Assembly: GCA_002409405.1 (NCBI GenBank)
Contig: DHNG01000025.1
Span: forward strand, 23,691 to 42,352
Reading direction: 5' to 3'
DNA length: 18,662 bases
DNA from: Flavobacteriales bacterium UBA5422
GTDB taxonomy: Bacteria; Bacteroidota; Bacteroidia; Flavobacteriales_D; Crocinitomicaceae
The position numbers were made by a program, and so were the translations under genes. Shown here in pieces: positions 8,975 through 16,138 of the stretch. Each line of letters begins with the position of its first letter. Position 1 is the first letter of the stretch. A model generated the notes under the pieces. It made no database searches. It saw nothing but the letters and a program-made list of their open reading frames with translations, and had not been told where the DNA came from.

Positions 8975-9274
8975 ATGAAAAGATTATTTTTAATTGCCGG
9001 TTTTTCGATAGCATCAATGGCGATCTATGCGAATGTCAACACCGAAATGACAACAAACAACGTATTCATTGAAGTTGACGACAAAGGAAAAGTTGAAATC
9101 AAGCCAGAAGAGCTTCCTAAAAATACGATTGCAGCACTGGGAGATGTAAAAATTGAGAAGGCATTCCGTTTATCCGACGCTGAAGGAAATGTTTCCGGAT
9201 ACGAGGTAATTGTGAACGACGGACAGTCTAGCCACACCGTCCTTTTCGACAAAAGTGGAAATGCTCTAAAATAA
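8975..9274 (+). CDS. Small secreted PepSY-like protein
   Basis: A 99-residue protein with a signal peptide (MKRLFLIAGFSIASMAIYAN, cleavage likely after residue 19). The remaining 80 residues have a PepSY/BLIP-like pattern: an ELPKNTIAAL helix (46-55), followed by strands in VKIEKAFRLSDAEGN and GYEVIVNDGQSSHTVLFDKSG (75-95). Small single-domain proteins of this type are widespread in Bacteroidota as secreted proteins of unknown function. The family call is tentative and made by pattern only. It is a single-gene unit: the M28 gene diverges on the left and a strong terminator follows 25 bp after its stop. The start at 8975 is the only ATG giving the signal peptide. Confidence 0.72.
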   Translation: MKRLFLIAGFSIASMAIYANVNTEMTTNNVFIEVDDKGKVEIKPEELPKNTIAALGDVKIEKAFRLSDAEGNVSGYEVIVNDGQSSHTVLFDKSGNALK

Positions 9275-9298
9275 ATTTCCATTAATTTAAAAACCAGG

Positions 9299-9336
9299 TA
9301 GGCCGCTTTTTCCCAACAAAAGAGCGGCCTATTTTA
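9299..9336 (+). terminator. Rho-independent terminator after the PepSY-like gene
   Basis: A 9-bp perfect GC-rich stem, TAGGCCGCT (9299-9307) with AGCGGCCTA (9323-9331). The stem can extend by a TTTT/AAAA pairing across a bulged G. A T-rich tail follows at 9332-9336. It separates the small secreted gene from the response regulator gene. Confidence 0.9.
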
Positions 9337-9388
9337 TTCTACTACTTTTTTTAACGATTTTAGTTTTTATGAACTAAGGTGTTTTCTG

Positions 9389-9396
9389 TATTTTTG
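9389..9396 (+). promoter_or_regulatory. -7 promoter element TATTTTTG before the NtrC-type gene
   Basis: A perfect match to the Bacteroidota primary-sigma -7 consensus TAnnTTTG. No clear TTTG -33 element lies 19 bp upstream; the bases there are T-rich (TTTA at 9366-9369). The predicted start of transcription (about 9403) falls after the first ATG (9398), which favours the second ATG (9404) and an essentially leaderless message, if this promoter is real. Confidence 0.4.
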
Positions 9397-9397
9397 T

Positions 9398-10759
9398 ATG
9401 AAGATGAAAAAAATACTAATCGTTGACGACGATGTAACTTTTTGCCTGATGCTAAAAAGTTTCTTGTCTAAACAGAATTTTGATATCTACACTTCCGGAA
9501 ATGTTAACAGTGCATTAGAGTTGATCTCCGAATTGTCATTTGATCTGATTCTAACGGATTATCAAATGCCTCAGAAAAACGGAATGGATCTGCTCAGGGA
9601 AATTGTAAAAAGAGGCGTGACAACACCTGTTGTGATCATGACCAGTCACGGAGATATCCGGTTAGCCGTCAAAACAATTAAAACAGGTGCGCATGATTAC
9701 CTGACAAAACCAATCAATCCAAGTGAATTGCTTGAACTGGTAAAAAGCATTCTGCACAAAAATGAAGAGCCGTTAAAACCGGCAACAGCAACTCCCAAAA
9801 AGAAAAAACAGGAGCGAACATTCATTGAAGGTGTTTCTCCTGCCTGGTTAAAAGTAAAAGAGGAAATCAACACCATTGCTCCTACAAATTATTCAGTAAT
9901 CATTGAGGGAGAAAGTGGAACAGGGAAAGAATTTGTAGCCCGGAAAATACATGAGTTAAGTGACAGAGCTGACAAACCGTTTGTTGCAATTGACTGCGGA
10001 ACACTTTCCCAGGAAATGGCAAACAGTGAATTATTCGGACATGTGAAAGGATCATTCACCAGCTCGGTATCCGATAAAACAGGACAATTTGAATTGGCAC
10101 ATACCGGAACACTGTTTCTTGATGAGATCGGAAACCTGAGTTACGATGTTCAGATCAAATTGCTCCGTGCAATTCAGGAACGTTCTATTCGTAAAATCGG
10201 AGGCAACAACGACATTTCTATTGACGTACGGATCATTGTGGCAACAAATGAAAACCTCAACAAAGCGGTTGCAGAAGGAACATTCCGGGAGGATTTGTAC
10301 CACCGCCTCAATGAATTCAAAATCAACCTGGCTCCGGTCAGGGAACGAAAAGAAGACATTCCGTTGTTTGCCGATTTTTATTTGCAACAATGCAATGATG
10401 AATTAAATAAAACAATCAAAGGATTTGACGCTGGTGTCGTTCAGTTATTCAGAAATTATTCCTGGCCCGGAAATTTGCGGGAATTAAAAAACTGTGTTCG
10501 TCGTTCTGCACTCATGACAAAAGGAGATTTGATTGACCAGGAAAGTCTTCCGTCAGAAATCAAAGTGACTGTGACACCTGAACAGTCCATTGAACTGAAC
10601 ACTGTTGATTTGAAAGTGCTATCTGAAAACCTTGAAAAAGAAAAAATCATACAGGCATTGAATGATGCACGTTTCAATAAAAGTAAAGCGGCAAAGATGC
10701 TGAACATTGACAGAAAAACGCTTTACAATAAGATGCGGGACTACAACCTGAATTCTTAA
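9398..10759 (+). CDS. NtrC-family sigma-54-dependent response regulator (REC-AAA+-Fis HTH)
   Basis: A 453-residue protein in three parts. The receiver domain at about 4-120 has acidic pocket DDD (10-12), phosphoacceptor Asp54 (LILTDYQMP) and Lys104. The AAA+ sigma-54 interaction domain at about 142-372 has Walker A GESGTGKE (171-178), Walker B LFLDEIG (239-245) and an R-finger region FREDLYHRLNEF. A Fis-type helix-turn-helix lies at about 414-453 (NKSKAAKMLNIDRKTLYNKM). The loop that contacts sigma-54, normally GAFTGA, reads GSFTSS (218-223), keeping the key Thr221. It would activate RNA polymerase with RpoN at enhancer-dependent promoters once phosphorylated. Two ATGs are possible (9398 and 9404). 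It converges on, and overlaps by 4 bp, the hybrid kinase gene, its most likely phosphodonor. Confidence 0.93.
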   Translation: MKMKKILIVDDDVTFCLMLKSFLSKQNFDIYTSGNVNSALELISELSFDLILTDYQMPQKNGMDLLREIVKRGVTTPVVIMTSHGDIRLAVKTIKTGAHDYLTKPINPSELLELVKSILHKNEEPLKPATATPKKKKQERTFIEGVSPAWLKVKEEINTIAPTNYSVIIEGESGTGKEFVARKIHELSDRADKPFVAIDCGTLSQEMANSELFGHVKGSFTSSVSDKTGQFELAHTGTLFLDEIGNLSYDVQIKLLRAIQERSIRKIGGNNDISIDVRIIVATNENLNKAVAEGTFREDLYHRLNEFKINLAPVRERKEDIPLFADFYLQQCNDELNKTIKGFDAGVVQLFRNYSWPGNLRELKNCVRRSALMTKGDLIDQESLPSEIKVTVTPEQSIELNTVDLKVLSENLEKEKIIQALNDARFNKSKAAKMLNIDRKTLYNKMRDYNLNS

Positions 10760-13320
10760 TCCAGGTGTTTCAACTCTTTTTCAAGGCTGCTTAAAATTGC
10801 TGCAACGACTTGTTTCAAGCCATCAATATGATCGGAAATTTCCTGTTTGGTCAACTCTCTTTTTTCAGCTATGGATTCAAGGCAAGCTAAAATACGAATC
10901 ACTTCATATGCCTCCAGCTGGCCAAACGTATTTTTCAACTTATGCGCCACTTCACTGATCTGACTCCAGTCTTCCTGTTGAAGAAACTGTTCCATTTCCA
11001 TCAATTCATTTTGCGTTTGCGCAATGAATGTTTCAATAAAAATCCGCAGCGTTGTCGCATCATTATTGGCAAAAGCAATGAAATTATTCAGTGTATATGT
11101 TTCTGCTTCTGAAACCGGATGCACTGTCTCCTTTATTCCTGCGACAGTGTTACATAAAACATCCAGCAACTCTTTTTTCTTAAAAGGTTTGGGAAGGACT
11201 TCATACGAAACAGGCTCCTTGATTTCAACAGTTAAATTCCCTGAACAGATGATTAGATGAATATCCTTGTTCAACTTATTTTCATCTCCGTTTAACCGCT
11301 CTACCAACTCATAACCGCTCATTTCCGGCATGTTTAGATCGAGCATCAGGATATCAAACGGTCGCTCCTGCAACAACTGCCATGCTTCGAGTGCACTGTG
11401 ACAGATCGTATATTCAATTCCCCACTGACTGAATAATGGTGACAATACAACAGGAATCATTTTATCATCATCTGCTACCAACAGCTTTTTTCCTTTCAAT
11501 TGAACAATAGCTGCATAATTGACTGTATCTTGCACCGGATAATCCATTTCTTTTGCTTTTCGATAGGGAATCCGGAATGAAAATACAGATCCTCTTCCCG
11601 GTTCACTTTCCATCCAAATCCTCCCTCCCTGCAGTTCAACGATTTTTTTACTGATCGACAAACCAAGCCCGGTTCCTCCGAAATGCCGCTGAATGGCTTG
11701 ATCTGCTTGTGTAAAATCATTGAATATTTCACTTTGCTTTTCGGCATCGATTCCAATTCCCGTGTCTTCCACATCACAATTGATATAATAGCAGCTTTTG
11801 GCTTCCGTAACTGAAACACTAATTTTCACATATCCTTCGTGTGTAAATTTGAGTGAATTACTCAGCAGGTTAATCATCAATTGTTTCAATCGAACGGGAT
11901 CCCCGAGAAAAAAAGTTGTCTCCGGAGTTAATCCATTCCAGTTCACCTCGGAAATCAACTGTAATTGCTTGTCATTGACTCCATGCTGGAACATCTGCAG
12001 AATTTCGTCAATCACATATTGAACAGAAAAACCGATCTGTTCAAACCTGAGCAACCCTGCCCCTATTTTTGACAAATCCAGGATATCATTGACAATGTCT
12101 CTCAAATGTTCGGAAGACGTTATAATTGCATTTAATTTCTCCTTATCTTCACCAGACTCACTAACGCTCAACTGTTCTGAAAGTCCGATAATATTTGTCA
12201 AAGGCGTACGGATTTCATGACTCATATTGGCAAGAAAATCTTCCTTGGCTTTTGCAAGTCGATCTGTTTCAATCTTTTCTTTTTCCAACATCGCTTTGTA
12301 ATAACTACTCCTGGAAATATCCGAAAAGACGAAGTGGCCGAACACAAGGGAAATAAACAAGCAAACCAACAAGATATATAACAACTGCTTGGACGAATCT
12401 TCTGCCATAACTTTAGATACGGACAGTTTTTGATTGATCATTTTTTTGTTCTCAATATCAATCACAGATAAGATGTGGTTGATTTTTGAAACAAGTAATG
12501 CCTGCGTCTCCAGTAATTTCAATTCTGTTGTCCGCAGTTTTTTCTTTTGATAATTCTTGGTCCGTTCGGCATCGGAGATTGTTTCTTTCACTCTTCCGAT
12601 CAATTCCTCCATCTGCTGATAATAGGCTGTATCAATTTCTGTGTCCACAGAAATTTCGGTAATTGTTTTTGTCAGCCCCGCAGCTTCATCCGATGCATTT
12701 TGACCTTTTTTATCCTTGGTTTTTTTTGTTCTTTTTTTTCGGGATGTCGATTTATTATCCAGACTGTTTTCCGCATCGAGTGTATTTTCTTCGTTGCGCT
12801 CAGTTGTTTCTTTAATAATCTTGACACTGGAATAGGGGATGGATAAATTGGCCTTTGAAATGGAATCTTCTGCCAGTGAGATCAGTTGAGAAATCCCGTT
12901 AAAGTCATTTTTCCGGGACAAATCGTTTAACAAAATCCAGGTATCGATCGAATGCAGGTATTCTTTGAAGTAGTGTTTAATTGAATCCGTACCGGCATCT
13001 TTCAACTGTTCGTTCAGTGTATTGATTTTTTTGGAAACGGCTGCACGTTCATGAATATACTGCTCATAATCTCCCCGTTTGAATGTATTGGTATAGATCG
13101 TAGAATAGTTATTGATTTGTACAATCCCTTTTGATATCTCAGTAGCCACTTCCAGTTCCTGATTATCTTCACTCATCGTTTCAACCGAATGAATAATGGC
13201 ATCAAAACTTCTGTAAACAAGAAAAACCGAAATCACGAATACAACCAACATGAAAGAGTAACCTGCTGCTACCTTTAATTTGGTTTTCTGTAAATTAAAT
13301 TGCTGCGGATTATTCTTCAT
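10756..13320 (-). CDS. Hybrid sensor histidine kinase (HisKA-HATPase-REC-Hpt)
   Basis: An 854-residue membrane kinase. TM1 is at about 16-37, then an extracytoplasmic sensor of about 275 residues, and TM2 at about 312-333. HisKA has phosphorylatable His368 in ANMSHEIRTPLTN. The HATPase_c domain shows N-box residues (LMINLLSNSLKF, 481-492), DTGIGI (519-524) and GGTGLGLSI. The receiver domain has DDD at 617-619, phosphoacceptor Asp661 (LMLDLNMPEMSG) and Lys711. A C-terminal Hpt carries His793 (VAHKLKNTFGQL). The intact H-D-H chain should hand phosphate to a separate receiver, most simply that of the NtrC-type regulator encoded convergently. The helical sensor has no recognised ligand domain and holds a Lys/Arg-rich stretch at 191-206. 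The start is ATG 13320, shortly before TM1; in-frame ATG 13365 is also possible and fits the upstream -7 element better. Confidence 0.92.
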   Translation of the reverse strand: MKNNPQQFNLQKTKLKVAAGYSFMLVVFVISVFLVYRSFDAIIHSVETMSEDNQELEVATEISKGIVQINNYSTIYTNTFKRGDYEQYIHERAAVSKKINTLNEQLKDAGTDSIKHYFKEYLHSIDTWILLNDLSRKNDFNGISQLISLAEDSISKANLSIPYSSVKIIKETTERNEENTLDAENSLDNKSTSRKKRTKKTKDKKGQNASDEAAGLTKTITEISVDTEIDTAYYQQMEELIGRVKETISDAERTKNYQKKKLRTTELKLLETQALLVSKINHILSVIDIENKKMINQKLSVSKVMAEDSSKQLLYILLVCLFISLVFGHFVFSDISRSSYYKAMLEKEKIETDRLAKAKEDFLANMSHEIRTPLTNIIGLSEQLSVSESGEDKEKLNAIITSSEHLRDIVNDILDLSKIGAGLLRFEQIGFSVQYVIDEILQMFQHGVNDKQLQLISEVNWNGLTPETTFFLGDPVRLKQLMINLLSNSLKFTHEGYVKISVSVTEAKSCYYINCDVEDTGIGIDAEKQSEIFNDFTQADQAIQRHFGGTGLGLSISKKIVELQGGRIWMESEPGRGSVFSFRIPYRKAKEMDYPVQDTVNYAAIVQLKGKKLLVADDDKMIPVVLSPLFSQWGIEYTICHSALEAWQLLQERPFDILMLDLNMPEMSGYELVERLNGDENKLNKDIHLIICSGNLTVEIKEPVSYEVLPKPFKKKELLDVLCNTVAGIKETVHPVSEAETYTLNNFIAFANNDATTLRIFIETFIAQTQNELMEMEQFLQQEDWSQISEVAHKLKNTFGQLEAYEVIRILACLESIAEKRELTKQEISDHIDGLKQVVAAILSSLEKELKHLD

Positions 13321-13380
13321 TAATACAAGCCTGATTTTAACATCTGTCCGTGTTAAAGATATCATTTTGCCATTCATCAG

Positions 13381-13388
13381 CAAAATTA
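13381..13388 (-). promoter_or_regulatory. -7 promoter element TAATTTTG for the hybrid kinase gene
   Basis: On the minus strand this reads TAATTTTG, a perfect TAnnTTTG match. It lies 15 bp upstream of the in-frame ATG at 13365 and 60 bp upstream of the ATG at 13320. I see no good -33 TTTG at 19-bp spacing, so the call rests on the -7 half alone. Confidence 0.4.
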
Positions 13389-13421
13389 AATCCACCAACA
13401 ATTGTTAAGGAGCGCAAAAAA

Positions 13422-14363
13422 TCAGGGCAGTTCCTTGAGGTTATCCAGTGCCCATCGATGATTTTTTTTGATGGACAGGATTTTAAGGTAATACCTTCTG
13501 GCTGTTGTGTATTCTCCGGAAAGATGTGCATCGTAAGCCAATATAGCAAGTTGATCTATTTGTACCAACTTGTAATTTTCCTGTGCCAGGTGATTCGACG
13601 GATCAATGTGAATGGCCGCCTGGTAATATTGTTTCGCTACTTTTAACTCGTGCTTTTTATGATAAGCAATTCCTTTTGTGCACTGCCACTGACTGGACCA
13701 GGGAGCATAAAACAAGGTTGCAGCAGCAATGGAGAACGGTAGTCCGAAAAGAAGTAACAACTGCCATCTGACAACGCTTTCCCGTTGGCTTATTCCCATC
13801 AGAAATCCCCAGAAAATCCCTCCGATCTTTGCCTCTATTGCAATTTCCTCACCAAACAGTTGGTTGTTGATAATCATAAAAATCAACAGGAAAAACAACG
13901 CAATTCCAAATACATACATGTATTTCATTTTAAAGCGTTCATCCCGGAATGACATGATGAGAATCAATACATAAAATCCAAATAAAGCACTTGAAATACC
14001 CAATCCGGCATCATCCGTAAACGTCAATTGGATCATCGAGCCAAAAATGGAACTTACCAATCCGAAAGCAGCCATCTTAAACCATCCGATACGCCGCTCA
14101 ATAAATGCTCCAAACAACCACAAACCAACCAGGTTGGCAAGCAGGTGCAACAGATTAATATGAATCAGATTATTGGTAATAACACCATAGACATGACCGG
14201 AATAAATTTGTGTGGCGTATGGAGCTCCGAAATATTCCAGGTACTTTGGACTCACCTCCATACTTCCGGAAAGAATCGCCATCACCAGGTACACACAAAG
14301 TAACAACAACGAAAACAGTGTTGTAAACCAGGGAACGTGTTTATGCTCTGTAGATTCAATCAT
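13422..14363 (-). CDS. Rhomboid-fold membrane protein with C-terminal TPR tail, probably catalytically inactive
   Basis: A 313-residue protein. Six or so membrane helices cover about 12-220 and a soluble tail with two TPR-like helical repeats covers about 226-310 (AKQYYQAAIHIDPSN; ARRYYLKILSIKKNHRWALDNL). Rhomboid marks are HLLAN (73-77, the oxyanion His/Asn) and the nucleophile motif GISSALFG with Ser124. In the last rhomboid helix, where the catalytic His normally sits in an AHxGG sequence, the protein reads EAKIGGIFWG, so Lys179 replaces His (codon AAG). A classical Ser-His dyad is therefore absent and the protein may be a pseudoprotease that binds membrane proteins. ATG 14363 is chosen over an upstream GTG (14378) because a perfect -7 element lies just upstream of it. 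Confidence 0.85.
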   Translation of the reverse strand: MIESTEHKHVPWFTTLFSLLLLCVYLVMAILSGSMEVSPKYLEYFGAPYATQIYSGHVYGVITNNLIHINLLHLLANLVGLWLFGAFIERRIGWFKMAAFGLVSSIFGSMIQLTFTDDAGLGISSALFGFYVLILIMSFRDERFKMKYMYVFGIALFFLLIFMIINNQLFGEEIAIEAKIGGIFWGFLMGISQRESVVRWQLLLLFGLPFSIAAATLFYAPWSSQWQCTKGIAYHKKHELKVAKQYYQAAIHIDPSNHLAQENYKLVQIDQLAILAYDAHLSGEYTTARRYYLKILSIKKNHRWALDNLKELP

Positions 14364-14379
14364 AGTTAGACGACTCACA

Positions 14380-14387
14380 CAAAATTA
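14380..14387 (-). promoter_or_regulatory. -7 promoter element TAATTTTG for the rhomboid-like gene
   Basis: The minus strand reads TAATTTTG, a perfect TAnnTTTG match ending 16 bp before ATG 14363. The predicted start of transcription lies near 14373, downstream of the alternative GTG at 14376-14378, which supports the ATG. No clear -33 TTTG is seen. The gene would have its own promoter, separate from the sigma factor gene on its right. Confidence 0.5.
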
Positions 14388-14440
14388 ACGTATAATTTGA
14401 TTCACTGATTGTGTTTGCCGTCTAATTATTTAAGAGAATA

Positions 14441-15037
14441 TTAAAAATCGGTCACTAACTGGTATTTTTCAATCAGTTTACGCAAGTTGATCAACGCATA
14501 GCGCATACGGCCAAGTGCTGTATTGATACTGATCTCTTCCATGTCTGCAATTTCCTTGAAAGACATGTCCTGGAAAATGCGTTGTTTCAATATTTCACGC
14601 TGAGAATCCGGCAGGTGCTCAATTAAATTGACCATCTGGTTTTTTAATTCATCTAATGTAATCTGGTCTTGTACGTTCAGTTCTTCGAGTGCCAGAGTAC
14701 TGAAAATATTGAACTCTTCATTTTTAGAAGAAGTTTCTGAAATCATGCGCACTTTATTCGCTTTTCTGAAGTGATCAATTACCAGGTTATGCGCAATACG
14801 CATTACCCACGGAAGGAATTTTCCGTCTTCGTTATAGGATCCCAGTTTAATTGTTCGGATAACTTTAATGAATGTCTCCTGAAAGATATCTTCAGCAAGT
14901 AACCTGTCTTTTACTTTCAATAAAATGTAACGGTGGATTTTATCCTTGTGACGCATAACCAACACCTCAAAAGCCTTTTCGTTTCCATCGATGTAGTCTC
15001 TTACTAAGACGCTATCGTCCAAATAATTCATAGCCAT
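14441..15037 (-). CDS. ECF-family RNA polymerase sigma factor
   Basis: A 198-residue protein from ATG 15037 (a second ATG at 15031 and a TTG at 15046 are alternatives). Sigma region 2 covers about 10-98, with DRLLAEDIFQETFIKV (44-59) and FLPWVMRIAHNLVIDHFRK (74-92), the conserved core-binding and -10 recognition segments. Region 4 covers about 130-190, with LPDSQREILKQR and the HTH FKEIADMEEISINTALGRMR (160-179). There is no region 1 or 3, so it is an ECF factor of the general RpoE-like type. No anti-sigma gene is adjacent: the left neighbour is the rhomboid-like gene and the right neighbour diverges. Its control is therefore not evident from this window, and its targets cannot be predicted. 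Confidence 0.93.
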   Translation of the reverse strand: MAMNYLDDSVLVRDYIDGNEKAFEVLVMRHKDKIHRYILLKVKDRLLAEDIFQETFIKVIRTIKLGSYNEDGKFLPWVMRIAHNLVIDHFRKANKVRMISETSSKNEEFNIFSTLALEELNVQDQITLDELKNQMVNLIEHLPDSQREILKQRIFQDMSFKEIADMEEISINTALGRMRYALINLRKLIEKYQLVTDF

Positions 15038-15170
15038 AATACTCAATTTAGGTTTTTGAATCCCTTATAAATTCTTCAACTGTTCAAAATGAGTAAAATC
15101 TGCTATAGGCGATGTTTTAAAAAATGTTATACGAATTGCTAAGGTAATGCATTTTTTTAAACGCAACTAT

Positions 15171-15190
15171 AAAAATGTGAAAAAATGTGA
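15171..15190. repeat. Perfect 10-bp tandem duplication upstream of the ZIP gene
   Basis: The unit AAAAATGTGA occurs twice head to tail with no gap. It places two A-tracts one helical turn apart, 7 bp upstream of the inverted repeat at the ZIP promoter. It could act as an UP-like curved element or a regulator site, or be a replication-slippage remnant. Confidence 0.6.
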
Positions 15191-15197
15191 AAATAAA

Positions 15198-15215
15198 AGT
15201 TAGACTCACCTAACT
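15198..15215. promoter_or_regulatory. Candidate metalloregulator operator (inverted repeat) at the ZIP promoter
   Basis: AGTTAG (15198-15203) and CTAACT (15210-15215) form a perfect 6-bp inverted repeat around a 6-base spacer. It sits just upstream of the -7 element and covers the -33 position of the ZIP promoter, where a bound repressor would block polymerase. GTTAG/CTAAC half-sites resemble those of DtxR/IdeR-type iron or manganese repressors; that link is an inference. No regulator gene of this family is in the window. Confidence 0.5.
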
Positions 15216-15221
15216 ATTTAT

Positions 15222-15229
15222 TATTTTTG
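15222..15229 (+). promoter_or_regulatory. -7 promoter element TATTTTTG for the ZIP gene
   Basis: A perfect TAnnTTTG match ending 20 bp before ATG 15250. It overlaps the upstream in-frame GTG at 15229, which argues against that codon as the start. The -33 region is taken up by the inverted repeat at 15198-15215. Confidence 0.55.
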
Positions 15230-15249
15230 TGCAAAATAACCAACGACAC

Positions 15250-16074
15250 ATGCACGAGATTTATGAATTTTTCAAAGAAGTGCATCCCGTAACGGGAGCA
15301 CTGATTGCAACAACTTTTACGTGGTTGGCAACTGCAGCCGGAGCAGCCCTGGTATTCCTCTTCAAAGGAGCCAACAGAGGCGTGTTGGATGCCATGTTGG
15401 GATTCACCGGAGGGGTAATGATTGCAGCCAGCTTCTGGTCGCTTCTGAGTCCCGCAATAGAATTATCCGCAGAAACGTATTCGGAGTCAATGAAATGGGT
15501 TCCGGCTGCCGTTGGCTTTTTAGCAGGGGCATTGTTCCTGTTTGCACTCGACAAAAAATTGCCGCACCTGCACATCAATTTCAAGAAAGAAGAAAAAGAA
15601 GGTGTTAAAACGCAGCTACATCATACAACATTAATGGTACTTGCCATTACCCTGCACAACATCCCGGAAGGATTAGCAGTCGGTGTACTTTTCGGTGCAG
15701 CAGCCTCCGGAACCGAAGAAGCGTTAATGGCAGCAATCACACTGGCGATAGGAATCGGTATTCAAAATTTTCCGGAAGGATTTGCAGTTTCCATGCCGCT
15801 TCGAAGAGCAGGAGCTTCCCGGTTAAAAAGTTTCTGGTACGGTCAGCTGTCTGCTATTGTTGAGCCAATTGCCGGAGTAATCGGAGCATTAGCCGTTATT
15901 TACATCGAACCGATCTTGCCGTATGCATTAGCATTTGCTGCCGGGGCGATGGTCTATGTTGTCGTTGAAGAAGTAATACCGGAGACACAGCGCGATAAGT
16001 ACACAGACATTGCAGTCCTTGGATTTATCGGCGGATTTACAGTAATGATGATCCTGGATGTCGGATTGGGATAA
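15250..16074 (+). CDS. ZIP-family divalent metal transporter (GufA-like)
   Basis: A 274-residue inner-membrane protein with about eight membrane helices. The paired metal-site motifs are LHNIPEGLAVG (His136, Glu140) in one helix and IQNFPEGFAVS (Gln172, Glu176) in the next, with EEVIPE (240-245) in a later helix. This arrangement is typical of the GufA/ZIPB branch, which moves Zn, Fe or related divalent ions into the cytoplasm. A His/Lys/Glu-rich cytosolic loop (LPHLHINFKKEEKEG, 104-118) before the first motif may bind metal. ATG 15250 is preferred to the GTG at 15229 because that codon overlaps the -7 element. An inverted repeat over the promoter suggests control by a metal-sensing repressor. 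gldD follows after 64 bp. Confidence 0.92.
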   Translation: MHEIYEFFKEVHPVTGALIATTFTWLATAAGAALVFLFKGANRGVLDAMLGFTGGVMIAASFWSLLSPAIELSAETYSESMKWVPAAVGFLAGALFLFALDKKLPHLHINFKKEEKEGVKTQLHHTTLMVLAITLHNIPEGLAVGVLFGAAASGTEEALMAAITLAIGIGIQNFPEGFAVSMPLRRAGASRLKSFWYGQLSAIVEPIAGVIGALAVIYIEPILPYALAFAAGAMVYVVVEEVIPETQRDKYTDIAVLGFIGGFTVMMILDVGLG

Positions 16075-16103
16075 AAACCTGTCGTTGATTCTAAAGATAA
16101 TTG

Positions 16104-16111
16104 TAACTTTG
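16104..16111 (+). promoter_or_regulatory. -7 promoter element TAACTTTG for gldD-folK
   Basis: A perfect TAnnTTTG match 27 bp before the gldD ATG, in the gap after the ZIP gene. A TTG at 16085-16087 lies upstream, but with 16-bp rather than 19-bp spacing. It suggests gldD-folK can be transcribed independently of the ZIP gene. Confidence 0.45.
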
Positions 16112-16138
16112 AAAGCAATTAAAACACCCTCCAACGCC

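Noticed and set aside
10756..10759. Frameshift or misannotation at the kinase/regulator junction
   Set aside because: Both proteins end with complete domains (Hpt and Fis HTH), so the stop overlap is genuine.
16058..16138. Upstream extension of gldD overlapping the ZIP gene end
   Set aside because: It would place 27 residues before the lipoprotein signal peptide; the ATG at 16139 gives a perfect signal and lipobox.
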